Source of the DNA: Gnetum montanum
Taxonomy: Eukaryota; Streptophyta; Gnetopsida; Gnetales; Gnetaceae
DNA: 53,074 bases
Assembly (NCBI GenBank): GCA_015680685.1
Contig: MNCI01027046.1
Coordinates: forward strand, 1,742,297-1,795,370
Reading direction: 5' to 3'
Under the pieces are notes generated by a model, which searched no databases, was not told the DNA's origin, and saw only the letters and a list, made by a program, of their open reading frames with translations. The position numbers and the translations under genes were made by a program. Shown piece after piece: positions 22,177 to 34,401 of this stretch. Numbering within the stretch: position 1 is the stretch's first letter; every line of letters starts with the position of its first letter.

Positions 22177-23586
22177 ATGGCTCTTAAGAGATCGATAGTT
22201 GAAGGACCCTCATAACAAAGGATGAAAAGGCCTAGAGGAAGGGGACAAGCTAGAGAATAAACCCCACAAGTGGAGCAAGAGGCTTAATTCTTTAGCATCC
22301 ATCAGTAATCACCTATAACATAACACTTTGTACAAGTTGAGGCTAAATTATCACTAGTTCCAAAGCAAGGGAAATGCCTTATGTTGTCAATTGAATGTCT
22401 CTAGGCTATTTAGGAGTAATCAATCATGTCCACAGTTATTGTGGAACTCAACTTCAAATCATTTATGGAATTTGCACCTACTCACATATGAGAACAACTT
22501 CAAGCCTCTCCTCTCTAGCCAACCCTGTCATACAATGGAGAATGGTACTTAGGAGAAGTATACTAGTTCTAGAAAAATAAATAGGATGATGCCACAATCA
22601 AGATTGAAGGAGTCACAATGCCTTATTTAGTGGAAGCAATCACTAAGGCATTCAATATTCCTAATGTTAGAGTAAGTATTTCACAAATATCTACAAGAGT
22701 TGACACTAAGGAAAATAAATTATGGCTATAAATGACCTATAAAAAAGTAGATAAAGAATATAGTAAATCGTGTACTGAGGAGAAAATATATTTCAAGATA
22801 GAAACCTACCATATTATTTCCACCAAAAGGCTTAGTAGAATTTCCACGTATGCTACAAGAGGAAGTGTCACTCTCCTAGAGAAATTCAATGCAAATATGG
22901 CTCATTTATTGCTTTTAGAAATTCAAAGAAGATTCAAAGAAAAGAAGGTAGGGAAGCTTACCTTTTCATTCCCTTGCCTTATCATAAGGTTATGCCAACA
23001 AACAAAAATTCTAGGATACATAAATGATGTCCTATGCAATGCCCAAAATGCATCCTATGCTAAAATATCAAAGCTTGTGCCTCCAAAGAAAGATCAATTA
23101 GAGAAATCAATAGGCACTGAGGAAGCTATAGGATCTACACCAGTAGGAAACACCAACTACGAGACAAGGGCAAGTAGAACCTAGTAGATGAACGCTAGCC
23201 AATGATAAACCTAAATCAAGTGCTCCACTAGTGCAACATGATTATCAACTTTCCATGAGCCACTTGCAATAGATTGCTAGAATCATAAGTTGGGGAAATA
23301 GAAAAGGTTTTGGACTATATAGAGTTAGAGACAATCCAAGAAAACCTACAATATCAACAAGACCCATTAGTGGCCAAATTTCATTGCAGGAAAGATAGGA
23401 TGAAGATTGGCACAACAAATCTCTAGAAATGTTACATCCTTTCAAGTCATGCTAGAGATAAGAGGAGCCATAGTCGTGGTAATGCAACATTAGGATGCAA
23501 TAGGAGCAGCAGAGGTAATCATAGATCATATTAAGGAATCATTCAATGTTCCCATTATGCCACTGGTAGATATTATTGGAACTAGA
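22177..23586 (+). pseudogene. Element B: extra ORF, 5' part (interrupted by C)
   Basis: The start ATG at 22177 follows TTGCAA, in a context shared with the starts at 29028 (C) and 40029 (D). A basic N-terminus is followed by a globular region with NGEWYLGE. The best open piece is 22732-23184 (150 codons), with EKIYFKIETYHI, RISTYATRG and FPCLIIRLCQQ. This pattern resembles the 'putative plant transposon protein' domain (PF20167) and Athila ORF-1-like proteins. It is a family resemblance recalled by eye, not a search result. Function is unknown. Element C interrupts it at 23586 and it resumes at 32861. Confidence 0.7.
23582..23586. repeat. Decayed target-site duplication of element C, left copy (CTAGA)
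   Basis: CTAGA before the 5' LTR of C pairs with CCAAA at 32856-32860 after the 3' LTR. The two differ by two transitions, consistent with the age of this insertion. Comparison with the uninterrupted extra ORF of C shows that GAA-CTAGA-GATGTT restores the host alignment. Confidence 0.7.
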
Positions 23587-24425
23587 TGATGAATCATGGT
23601 TTGTCAAGCCTCAATATTGGGTACATGATATCGCAGCCTAGATACGATATCATATACATGATATCATGATACCTATGTTAGCCTATAAATATAGCACTTA
23701 AGTACATAGTGAAGGAGTTTTTAGTCAATTTTTAGTTTTCAATTCTAATAGTTAGTTTTAGTGTTCTTTCCAAGTGCATGCTTGCAGTGTGATGCTTTTA
23801 ATTGTATGGAACCTTTGCTCGAGTGTGACATACTTGGACACGCACACAATCGGTAATAAAGATCATGATTACTTCATCATTACAACATTCACTTAGATTT
23901 TAATTGTTTTAATTGTTGATTATTTATTCTTATTTTTCAGTTAATATTTCTTTTATCATCATTTACTATTCCTATTATTAACGTGGAATGAGTATGCCTT
24001 AATCATGAACATTTAACTTTAACTACATGGTAACCCAGTAGTGTATCAAGTAGTGCTTCAAGTGATGTGCACTTGGTAATCCAAGAAGTAGTACATGAAG
24101 TCCAAGATGCACATAGATGATTAGGGATGAATGCGCATTGCACTTAGGCTAGCTTAGATCTTATTTCCTATTGCGCATTATCTTAATTAAGTTATCCCTT
24201 ATTGTCCTTAGGAGTAGCATAGTAGTAGGGACCACATCATACACCTCACTCTAGACTAAACCATACATGATAAAGCAATTACTAGCCCAAGAGGGAAGAT
24301 AGCGAACTACAATTAACGTATAACTATCTAGGTACTACAACTAGTCCATCTGTGGAGTTCGACTAGATTACATGTACACACTTGTATTCGTATGATTGAG
24401 CATAGGGGTACCTCGCCGCTCATCA
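23587..24425 (+). mobile_element. Element C: 5' LTR
   Basis: This 839-bp LTR begins TGATGAATCA and ends CTCATCA. U3 has the ATGATATCG repeats. TATAAATA is near 23684 and AATAAAGA at 23855-23862, with an inner GTGTG/CACAC helix (23823-23827/23843-23847). A PBS follows. Confidence 0.92.
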
Positions 24426-24426
24426 T

Positions 24427-24444
24427 TAGTGTTGTTGCTAGGGA
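24427..24444 (+). promoter_or_regulatory. Element C primer-binding site
   Basis: TAGTGTTGTTGCTAGGGA lies one base inside the LTR. It is the tRNA-Asp-type site with one mutated terminal G and several C-to-T changes. Confidence 0.82.
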
Positions 24445-24565
24445 TGGTGCTAATTATCCAAATTAGTTATATCATACAAAATCGCTATAACAAGGTATTA
24501 ATGATATATCTTTCAAAAAAAGAAATTAAATTCCATTAAGTCACACACAATTCACGACAATATCT

Positions 24566-27005
24566 CTTTCACAAGACAGTGATAACACAACATCTGGTGA
24601 GGTAATTCATTGGAGAACCAACAAAATCTATGATGAAGAAGAAGTTTGGAGTACTCAATCTTATGTAGAAGTTTCACATGTTCATAGAAATCCCAACAAT
24701 ACTTAAGCACTTTTGTCATCCAACTCAAACACCTTTAGTGAAGACAGGACATCTCCTAGAATGAGGAGGCCCGTAAGGCCTAGGACCTTCTCAATGGGTA
24801 GCAAGAGTACATCAGAGGATGATTGGAAGAGTTACAAAAGTCATGACAAGTCTTCCAGTTCCCTCTCTTCCTCTGCTCTTTGAATGTCAGGTCGTGACAT
24901 AGGTAATTATTCCTTAAGGGGTTGGCATAGAAATATTAATCGAACCAACAGGCAAAATTAGGAACACCAACATGAACATAGACAACATTGTTCCAACTCA
25001 CAAACTCACAACCTATTTAGTGACGATGAACCCCTATTGGCAACTAAGAGCCTAATGCATACAATAGAGGCCATTTAGATATCTTGCAAGCATCGCAAGG
25101 AAAGCCATGTACCCAAGCTTGATTTAAACAACTTTCCTAAGTTCACAAGAGGCTATGATTTAGATCCACAACATCATTTACAAGCCTTTTATGATGCTTG
25201 TGTATGGAACAACATTGAGAATGGGTGGAAAAGGTTTAAGCTCTTTCCTATGACACTCATTGGCCAAGCTAAGGTATGGTACAAGTCTTTAAAACCAAAT
25301 TCAATTCATCATTGGCCTACAATGGTAAACCTCTTCAATGAAAGATATCAAACCTATGCAAGAGTGTCAGCCTTGAGGAGACAAATCCAAGAGTGGAAAC
25401 AAGGGCAACATAAACCCTTGGACATGGCCTTAGAAAGATATTACTCTTTGTTAAACAAATTCCTAGGCCATGGGTTCTCTAAGGAAAGGCTAATGTATCA
25501 CATCATGGATGGGCTTTGGAATGAAATAAGGGAGACCCTAGGGATGTATGCCCCAAGTCAACTATATGAACTACAAACACATCAATTCTAAGAGCTTATT
25601 AAGTGGGTAGCAAAAGGAGAAGGAGAAATAGCCAAATGGGGGAATGTTAAAAAATCTCAACAGGACAAAACTCTTGAAATAACAAAGGTCCATAATCATG
25701 AAGAGGAGAAATCAACTCACCCCGAGGAAGTCAAACTGTCCCCACCTTTGTCCATACTAAAATCAATAGATGAAATTGAGGCAAGGATCAACAAGATGAT
25801 GGAGTGGGTGCATGAAAAATGTGGAGAATATGTAGACATTATTAGAGGGAGACCTATGCAAGATAACTTTGATGACCAAAATAAACAGGGGATACCAAAC
25901 CTAGAAACAAAACAGAACACCATTCAACAATCGAAAAGAAGGGGTGAAGAAAATGAGGATAGGGGCTCAACCACAAATCATAAGTATCGATGTGATGTTT
26001 TCTTGTATGATCACCCAAAAGGCCAATGCCCAATCTTGTCACATCTACATGAGCATTAGGGAAGGTTGTCACATCTAGATTTTGTACAGAAGTACATGGT
26101 TGGATGCATCCTTGTCCCACAACTTTATGGGCAATTCCACAACTCATTGTACTATTCATGGGCAAATTCTTACCAAACTCAGTATTGTGCTCAAATGTAG
26201 TGGCAAAACCCCCATTTTTGGGGGAGGCCATTGCCAAACTGGCCACACCTTTTGTATCACCTAACACCAAGTGCTTATTACATTCATAGCCTGTTTCTCC
26301 AACTGGATCAACATCCTCTACTTCACATTGTCGTTATCACTCTCCCAAGTATCATCAACCCATGTCCTGTCCTATGGGATCACCTTCTCATGTTCCTTAC
26401 ACTCCTCCTTACTCTCAATATTCTCCTCCTTCTACATCGCCACTAGTTGTACTAGAAGGTTTTGCACCATAGCACCAACCAACGAACATTATTTGTGTTA
26501 CTATTATCAATAGTAGTGGACTTCCTCCACAACATCAAAAACATCCTTTCTTTAGGCATGACCATAGAAAGAGATAGCATGGTTTTGAAACCACTGCATC
26601 TTCTAACTCAGCACAAGTCCAACACCATGATGCACCCTCCTCTTCAAACTCAACACCTCCTGTTACCTTATCCAGGCCACCAATTAATACTCCAACAACC
26701 ATGTGGCAATATAACAATGTGAGAAGACATATCGATCCTTGCATACCATCTTGTGGTCATGGGTGCCATAATGGGTCAATTTCTTATCACATGACCACAT
26801 CTTATAATCTACCCTACTATGCCTACTTTAATCAAGTGTGTGAACCCCAATTTGGGTACGTTCCTACCACTACATCAAAAGACATCCAGTGGTTTGGATA
26901 TGACTGAACCCCAATATTTCCAGCATACATGGATCCTAACTTCCCATTTATTAATTCTTGTCATGATCAAAGGTTTAGTCATGGGGGATACCCCCCATTC
27001 TAATA
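24566..27005 (+). pseudogene. Element C: gag
   Basis: The expected start codon is ATA at 24566 (ATATCTCTTTCAC where relatives have ATGTCTTC), so the start appears lost. Blocks: Ser/Arg-rich region (~24720-25010), NLFSDDEPLLATKS (~25010), LDLNNFPKFTRGYD (~25120), and the best-preserved capsid-like domain in the window (25250-25591, 113 open codons; WYKSL, LFNERYQTYARV, HKPLDMALERYYSL, HGFSKERL). A coiled-coil-like Glu/Lys segment follows (25748-26059), then a knuckle CDVFLYDHPKGQC in which the second Cys is now Phe. A Pro/Ser/His-rich tail runs to ~27000. No protease follows. Confidence 0.85.
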
Positions 27006-29027
27006 AGTAGAATTACTAAATGTTTTTCCTTTCTTTGGTTTTACAATTTTTTGTTTTTCGTTTTTCAATTTTTTGTTTTCTAGTTTCTCATTTTCCAATT
27101 TGTCTTTTTATATTTTTGTGGATAATCTCATCTGTGAATAAAATACTCATGTAACTAGTTGGTTGAGGCATTTTTCTATGTTATCAAGTTACAAGTGACT
27201 AATTATTTGGATAGTGAGCCCACAACATCCACTCACCCATTCTATTAGTAATAGGTTCTCACTCTAGGTACGATGATGTTATCATCAAAACTTAAAATAA
27301 CTTTGTACTCATTATGCCCAAAGCGAAGAGTGACAAACTAAGAGGGAATGGCAAGGGTGTGACATCAAGGGGACTTGTGGATTCTCTTTGGTGACATCTA
27401 TTTGTGCTATCATGCAACTTGATTGTACTAAGATCCTTGTAGATCTAACAAACAATGGCAGCACAATTTTTAATAAGGGCACTCAATAAAAGAACTCAAT
27501 GCTATTCTTGGGGGTCCCACTAGAAAGACATGCACCCATGCTTGAAGGTTAGTAGCTTCTCTGGATCACCTTTGGAAAAGGCCAAGTGCAAAAGTGGCTA
27601 GAAGAAGAAAAATAAAAGAAGAAAAAAGTAAAAACAAAAAAAGGTGAAGCACAAGAAAATCACAAGAAAATGAGCCAAAAACAAATTCAAATCACTCCCT
27701 TGTGCAAAATGTCAAGTGATCGTACACCTTGCTGTCATGATGCTCTTATGGTTGTCTATCATTAGAATGAAACAATGTGATGTCACTGATCAGAGTTATG
27801 GACTTGGTTTTGATCTTGAATTAAAAGGCTAATGGTACTTTAATCATGTATAACACTTAGGATTCATTGTGCCCAAGGTAAGTTACCTCACATCCTGATT
27901 CCTACTATCCCTTCTGTAATTCGTCTCATCTCACGGTCTAGGTATTTCTAACTTGTGTCTTGTGTGGCATAGAATTTGTACCTCATAGTAATGATACTTA
28001 ACATGTGTGTGTTTTGTTGCATAGGTGGAGGTTGCATTTAAACCTTCTAGTGCATATGGACATTTTAAGGTATAGTTACACAAGGGCATTATAGGTTGGA
28101 ACCTACTTTGGGGAGGATCCACTTGTGTGACTTTTATCATTTGTACTTGTTGCACATCACCACATCATTTTATACCATCTGAATACTCCATTTCCAAATC
28201 CATTCTTTCCTTTGTCATCATTTTAACCGAACATTCCTTAGAACAACTACATGTCCTTTTTCTTCATCCTTTTCAAAGAACTTCATTGTATGACTCCACT
28301 TCATTACACTTTTGATGCCTTAATTCCCACTTTCCATTATCCCAAACCTTTCAAATCAATCTCAAATCCTTCAATTTTGGCCTTAAAACTCAAATAATCA
28401 TTAATTCTACTAAGTACCCTATCTTGGTTTGGATGCGATATCGGGTACCCAATATTGGGTTCGATGTGATATTGAGTACGTGCTATCATGTACATGATAT
28501 TGTGTCTATAAAAAATGTATATATGGGACCCCCACATACTATAGAAGTCATTTTTAATAGTTGATGTAGGGGAGTTGTTCAAATTTTCTTCCACAATTTT
28601 CAAGGCTTTGCGATTCTAAATTCAACTTCTAATATTTTGGTCTCCGATACTCCAATTTCTTTTCTGATTGAACCTAATTAAACCTAGAGTATTCAACTTA
28701 GTCGAGGGGGGAGGGGTACTATAGAACTTGTGCATAATTTTTTTGAATTTTTCTATCACTCAAAGGATATCATAGGGGTATGTGCTATCAGAAATTCATG
28801 CCAAACTAATTTTCTGCCTTCACCTACGTCATTTAAGTTATTATATGTACCACCTAAAGAGATCAGGTCCAACATTAAACTTTTAGGGAAAATTCCTTGA
28901 AAAATATCTAGCTCCTATATCACACTAAGCAAAGAATTAAACATTTATTAAAGGCAATGAGTAAAGTATAAGATAACTAAATTTCTTTAAATAACCTTAC
29001 TAACAATCGGTCCTTGTGTGATTACAA
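27006..29027 (+). other. Element C: non-coding spacer
   Basis: No gene is seen. It starts just after a PPT-like tract, TTTAGTCATGGGGGATA (26975-26990), and a T-rich stretch. One copy of the AGAAAGACAT..CCCATGCTTGAAGG motif lies at 27518-27549, CTTTGGGGAGGATCCACTTG at 28105-28123 and a G-rich tract AGTCGAGGGGGGAGGGG at ~28700-28717. These match the landmarks in the spacers of B and D. Confidence 0.7.
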
Positions 29028-31820
29028 ATGGCCCCTAAAAGAGGACAACAGGGAGGACCTTCTCAAGGTGCAAGTAAACATCCAAGAAGAGGTAGAAGCC
29101 AAGGATCTCATGCAAAACATGTAGAGTAAGAGGCATAATCATTCAACATCCATCAGGAAACTCCTGTCTCTACACAATCTGGCCAAGTAGAAGGTGGAGA
29201 GGTCAGGGTGCCAGAACAAGGAAAACACCTCATGTTGTCCCCAAAATGTGTTCAAACCATTTAGGAAAGGTCCACATCCTCTGTTGTGATTGTGAAACTT
29301 AATTTTGGGCCTTTTACTAAATTTTCCCCTAAACCAATCAAAGATTTACTTAAGGGATCTCCACTATGGCCTATCCTCTTGAAGAGTGGAGAATGGTGTT
29401 TGGGTGAAACATATTAATTTTGGCACAATAAAGAAGAGGGCACCATTGTTGATATTGGTGGAATTTTAGTAGATTTCTCCACAAAGACCATTGCACAAGT
29501 TTTGAATCTTCCAAATAAAGGGCCCAAATTTGTTCATTTATCCACTCGCTCTAATGCAGATGCAAGAAAAGTATGGTTAAAAAGGGTGTACGGCAAAGAA
29601 GATAAGACATATGGAGAATTAACCCTTGAAGAGAGAATTTACTTTAAAATCAGCACCTATCATATTTTAAGGGGTTAAATAGAATTTCTACCTATGTGGC
29701 GAGAGGAAGTGCAGTTTTGATGGGAAACGTTGATGCCAATTTGCTCCATCTATATTTAATAGAAATATTGAGGTAGTTTGAAGAATGGAAGACCAAAAAG
29801 TTCACACTGCCCCTTCTATGTTTAATTAAGAAGCTATGAAAATGCATTGGAATTCTAGGGTACATCAATGACATCCTCAAAAAAGCTAAAAATGCTTCAT
29901 ATGCTAAATTACTCAAGCCACTAGCACCAAGAAAAGATGTTGGTGAGATGTTGGAGCCTGAACAAGAACAAATAGTTGGACCCACTACACCTCAAATGGT
30001 AGGGCCTAACCAAATTCCAAACACAAGGCTCAACTAACAACAAGAAGTAGGGCTTAGCATGTAGCCCATAGGCTAGCAAGACCAACAACCACCACTGCCT
30101 CCACAAGATTACCAACTATTGATGAGCCATCTCAAGGCCATCGTAGAGATAGTCAATTGGGGAAGTAGAGATGAGGCCAATCTCTTCAAGGTGATCGATG
30201 ATGTTGTACAGCCCACCATATCAATTGATCCTACAAGGGGTGAAGTCTCAACCCAAACAAAAAGAGGGAAATCACATTGGTCATCACAAATCTCTAGAAA
30301 TGCTACATCATTCCAAGTACAATTAGAAACTGGTGAAGATGTCATAGTGGTGGTTATGTAACACCAAGATGTAGTAGGAGTAGTAGAGGTGGTCATGGAC
30401 CACATCAAAGAATCATTTGACATCCCTATTGTGCCACCAGTAAATTTCATAGAAGCACGTGATGCTCAAGTTCTAACCGGTACCTCAGTGACTCCTACGG
30501 AATATGAGGATGCTTTGGATTACTTGTTGCAAACAAGGTAAGTTATGACATCCTTATTTGACATCCCCCAAGATGTCATAATGGCACAATCAGACCTCAT
30601 TTCCATTAAATGGAAGCTAATCATGGCTGAGGTCAGGGCCAAACATGTAGAAGGTGAGTTGCAAAGACTCCAAGAAAAGTTCGTCATCCTACAAGTTGAA
30701 CGATGGGATCCGTCCCAACTTGTTGTAGTCGATCAGTTAGAATTATTTAGAATAGAGAAATTAAATGAATTATTGGTGGAGAATAAAAGGGTGGCAATGA
30801 AAGAAGAGAAGGTTGATTGGGATGCTTCAAAAGCACAAGCTCAGACATATGCACATGTTAAAGCTCTCAAGGCCTTATAAGAAGAAAATAAACTCCTTGC
30901 TGCCAAAAATCTTTGATTAATGACAGTTAAAAAAAGAACATTCTCAAAGAAATTTTTCAACAAATGCTAGAATAATTAATAAGAGTCACCAAGGATATAA
31001 GTCGCTTAGCCAGAGAAAACAAAGGCCTCTCAATGGAGGAGGTATGCGCCATCTAACAGAAGAGAGCCATTGAAATAAGCATGTGGCAAAATGAGGCTAA
31101 GAAGCATGAAAGATTAAAGGAGCACTTTCGCGACCAGGTGGGCATGTATAAGGAAATCATAGAGAAGAAGCTTTAAATGGCAAAGTCATAGATCAACTCC
31201 CTCAGTGCTCAAAACACTGATTAGTGGGCCATTCTGGATACTTATGCCCTTGCCCATTAGGCAAACTTAAAAAGCCTGGACCTACAGATCTAAGATCTCA
31301 AAGAATACATGGAGTTGGCAAATCTATGATATGCCAACTTGGCCATGTTAATAGCAGGGTGCCCAAGAATTGAGCTCGAGAAGCAAGTAGCTACCACCTA
31401 TGCTAAATATGAGATAGAATTTGTAGAACATAAGAAGACATTACAAAGATTAGAGGTGGAAAACTCTAAATTGGAGGTGGTAAAGGCCAGCTACCAATGT
31501 CAAAAAGATGTTGCAGTAGATTTGGCTTAACAGCTTACAAATTACTAGGAACTCAAAAAAAAGCTAGAGCCTATGAGAAGGAATGAAGGCTATTTGCAAC
31601 ATGGTATGTCAAAGCTAATCAAATGTTCCCACAATTGTCATGTCCATGGGAAGTGCTGACTCCATCAAACATTGGAACATCAGCATGGATGGCTCATGAT
31701 CCTTGGATAGAAGTGGAAAAATTTTAGGTGCTTCTTCAAATGTATCCATTTCAGAAGCTTGAAGCATAGGATAAAGGCAAGGCACCCATGGAGGAGCCAC
31801 CACCACCAGGAACCACATGA
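29028..31820 (+). pseudogene. Element C: extra ORF of unknown function
   Basis: It starts at ATG 29028 (MAPKRGQQGGPSQG, basic) and ends near the Pro-rich EEPPPPGTT stop at 31818-31820, about 930 codons. The first third has SGEWCLGE, IAQVLNLPN, EERIYFKISTYHIL and a GILGYINDI block, resembling the PF20167 / Athila ORF-1-like fold family (by eye). The middle and end are long heptad-like Lys/Glu/Leu-rich stretches (~30550-30900, ~31340-31560) that should form coiled coil. I see no signal peptide or transmembrane segment, so nothing supports an envelope-type glycoprotein. Several stops and frame changes make it inactive. Confidence 0.72.
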
Positions 31821-31982
31821 GTTCTGCAAGTTTTCTATTTTTTGTTGGTGTCCAAATTTTGTTTTGTCTAGTCCCACACTGTGGCATAAAACAATCCATG
31901 GTCATTCAATAATCCCATACCTATCCACTATTTGTAATTGAATGAATTTGTTCCTCATTTTGTTTAACTCAAGGATGAGTTT

Positions 31983-32001
31983 TCATTCAGTCGTGAGGGT
32001 A
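31983..32001 (+). promoter_or_regulatory. Element C polypurine tract
   Basis: TTCATTCAGTCGTGAGGGTA abuts the 3' LTR. It is homologous to the tracts of A and D, with one G-to-A change in the G-run. Confidence 0.82.
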
Positions 32002-32855
32002 TGATGAATCGCGATTTGCCAGGCCTCGATATCAGGTATGCGATATCAAGTACATGATATCGTGGCCTGGATATGATATCGTATACATGATATCATGATT
32101 CTTGTGTTAGCCTATAAATACAACACTCAAGCACACAAGGAAGAAGTTTTTAGTCAGTCTTTAGTTTTTAGTTCTTATAGTCAGTTTTAGTATTCTTTCT
32201 AAGTGCATGCCCACAGTGTGATGCTTGTAATTGTATGAAACCTTTGTTCCAGTGTGATGTACTTGGACATGCACATGATTGGCAAAAAAGATCAATATTA
32301 CTCCATCATTATAGCATTCACTTATCTTTTAATTATTTTAATTGTTGATTATTTATTATTGTTTTCTTAGTTAATAATTCTTTTATTATCATTTATTATT
32401 CCTATTGTTAACGTGGAATGAGTATGCCTTAATCACAAACATTTAAGTGTAACTATGTGGTAACCCAGTAGCATATCAAGTAGTGCTTCAAGTGATGTGT
32501 GCTTGGTAATCCCAAAAGTAATACACAAAATTCAAGATGCACATGGATGATTAGAGAAAAATGCTCATCACACTCAGGCTAGCTTAGATCTTATTTCCTA
32601 TTTCCCATTAGCTTAATTAAGTTATCTCTTATTATCCTTGGGAGTAGCATAGTAGTAGGGACCACATCACACACCTCACTTTGGACTAAACCATACATGA
32701 CAAAGTAATTACTAGTCCAAGTGGGAAGATAGCGAACTGCAATTAACGTATAACTGTCTAGGTGCTACAACTAGTCCATCCATGGAGTTCAACTAGATCT
32801 TGCATACACACTCATATTTGTATGGTTGAGCAAAGGAGTACCTCGTTGCTCATCA
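32002..32855 (+). mobile_element. Element C: 3' LTR
   Basis: This 854-bp LTR (TGATGAATCG...CTCATCA) pairs with 23587-24425. Its U3 has one extra GATATC-type repeat unit compared with the 5' copy. The host target duplication CCAAA follows at 32856-32860, and the extra ORF of B resumes at 32861. Confidence 0.92.
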
Positions 32856-32860
32856 CCAAA

Positions 32861-34150
32861 GATGTTAAAATAATAGTCGGTACATCCATGGCCCCACAAA
32901 ACATGAAGACATCCTAGATCAGCTACTATAGATAGGCCAAGTAATGTAGAATCTCTTTGATATCCCCAATGATATCACTATAGTAGTGTCAAATCTAATT
33001 TCAACAAAGGGTAAGTTGGTAATGGTAGAAACTAGAGCCAAACATGCAAAGAATGAAGTGTAGAGGCTACAAGCAAAATTAGCTACCTTAAGAGCAAAAA
33101 GACAAGACACTGCATAACACATTGTGCCAGAATAGCTAGATCAATTCAAAACTAAGTAGGTAGCCCAACTGGTGGCCAAAAATATTCAAGTAGAGATGGA
33201 AAGGAAAAAGGTAATGTGGAATGCTCTATGATAGAATCTCAAACATATGCTCATGCCAAAGCACTAACTACCCTTAAAGAAAAAAAATAAAACAAGTGCT
33301 ACTGAAAACACAAGGTTGATTGATATAGAAAGCAAAAAAATGTACTAAAAGAGAGTATTCATCATCTTAGAGAAAAATTTGCCAAAGTCAACCAAGACAT
33401 ACTAAAATTGATCAGAGAGAATAGAATCCTATCAATGGAAAAAGTTTGTGCAATCCATTAAAAGTTAACTATTGAGATTAGCACATGGCAAATGAGGTCA
33501 AAAAGCATGAAAAGCTAAAAATCACTTGAGAGACTAGGTGGACATGTAAAAACATATCATCACTACACAGATACCTGAGTGGCAGCTAAGTCTGGATGGA
33601 CTTACCCACATGCACTAAGTAGAAATTAAGAATAAAGTTCTAAAAATTGAGAAAATAACATAATACATGGGTTTGGAAAACCTTCATTATGCTAACTTAG
33701 CCATGTTAACAACAGGTAAACCTAGAATTGAACTAGAGCAGTAAGTGAGCATGGTTTACACAATGTACAAGAATGATTTTGCAGATAAGAAGCATTGTAA
33801 ACTCTAAGCTTGAGGTGGTCAAAGTAAGCTACTAGGATCAAAGGGATGTAGCAGCAAACCTGGCTCACAAGATGACAAACCACCAAGAACTAAGGAAAGT
33901 GGCTAGGGTATTTGAGGAAGAAAGATGATAGTTTGCAACTTGCTATGTAAAGATAAATAAGATGTTTCCACATTTTTCATGCCCCTAGGAAGGATCGAAT
34001 CTAATAAACATTGTTGAATTTTCCTGAAGGATACATGATCCAAGATCAAAGAAGGAAAAACTTCAAGCACTATTTAATAGATATTACTTTCAAAAGTCCA
34101 ACAATAAAGGAAAGAAGTCGATGGAGGAGCCATGATGGCTTGGGACTTAA
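32861..34150 (+). pseudogene. Element B: extra ORF, 3' part
   Basis: This continues the ORF broken at 23586. The order matches C from ~30455 onward: a short linker, DIPNDIT (~32960), then Lys/Glu/Ala-rich coiled-coil stretches (~33000-33900) and a C-terminal EEP-like remnant near 34130. It is heavily mutated, with only short open pieces. It shows that insertion C, not a rearrangement, separates the two halves. Confidence 0.72.
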
Positions 34151-34385
34151 AGGCTACATCAAGCTTGTTATTTTTGTTTTTGTTTTATATTGTATTTTTC
34201 CATCTTGTCAAATTGTGTCAATCATGCAATGCATGATAATATTGTAAACACCACTCAAACCACAATGCAACATTCAAAGTCAAGTTAGCCATGTATACAA
34301 GTAGTCATGTCAAAGTCTAAATACACCTCATAATGTTGTAAGAAATTCTATCCTTCTTTTGTTCAAACTCAAGGACAAGTTTCCA

Positions 34386-34401
34386 CTCAGTTGTGGGGAT
34401 T
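34386..34401 (+). promoter_or_regulatory. Element B polypurine tract
   Basis: CTCAGTTGTGGGGATT directly precedes TGATAAAACC, the start of the 3' LTR. Its CTCAGTTGTGGGG core is also found inside D (38004-38022). Confidence 0.82.

Larger units (their letters stand above)
23587..32855 (+). mobile_element. Element C: complete pol-less element with gag and extra ORF, inserted in B
   Basis: C is a 9.27-kb plus-strand element with two LTRs, PBS, PPT and a decayed target duplication. Gag (24566-~27000) is followed directly by the spacer (27006-29027) and the extra ORF (29028-31820). There is no protease, RT, RNase H or integrase. LTR divergence is roughly 17-18% over ~270 compared columns. The design differs from A, which kept protease but lost the extra ORF. 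Confidence 0.88.

Noticed and set aside
26211-26226. CCCCCA/TGGGGG inverted repeat as a terminator
   Set aside because: It is a short hairpin inside decayed gag of C, not shared with other copies; a eukaryotic context makes a terminator reading unlikely.
29028-31820. Extra ORF called as a retroviral-type envelope gene
   Set aside because: No signal peptide, transmembrane segment or cleavage-site pattern could be seen; the visible features are a soluble head and coiled coils.
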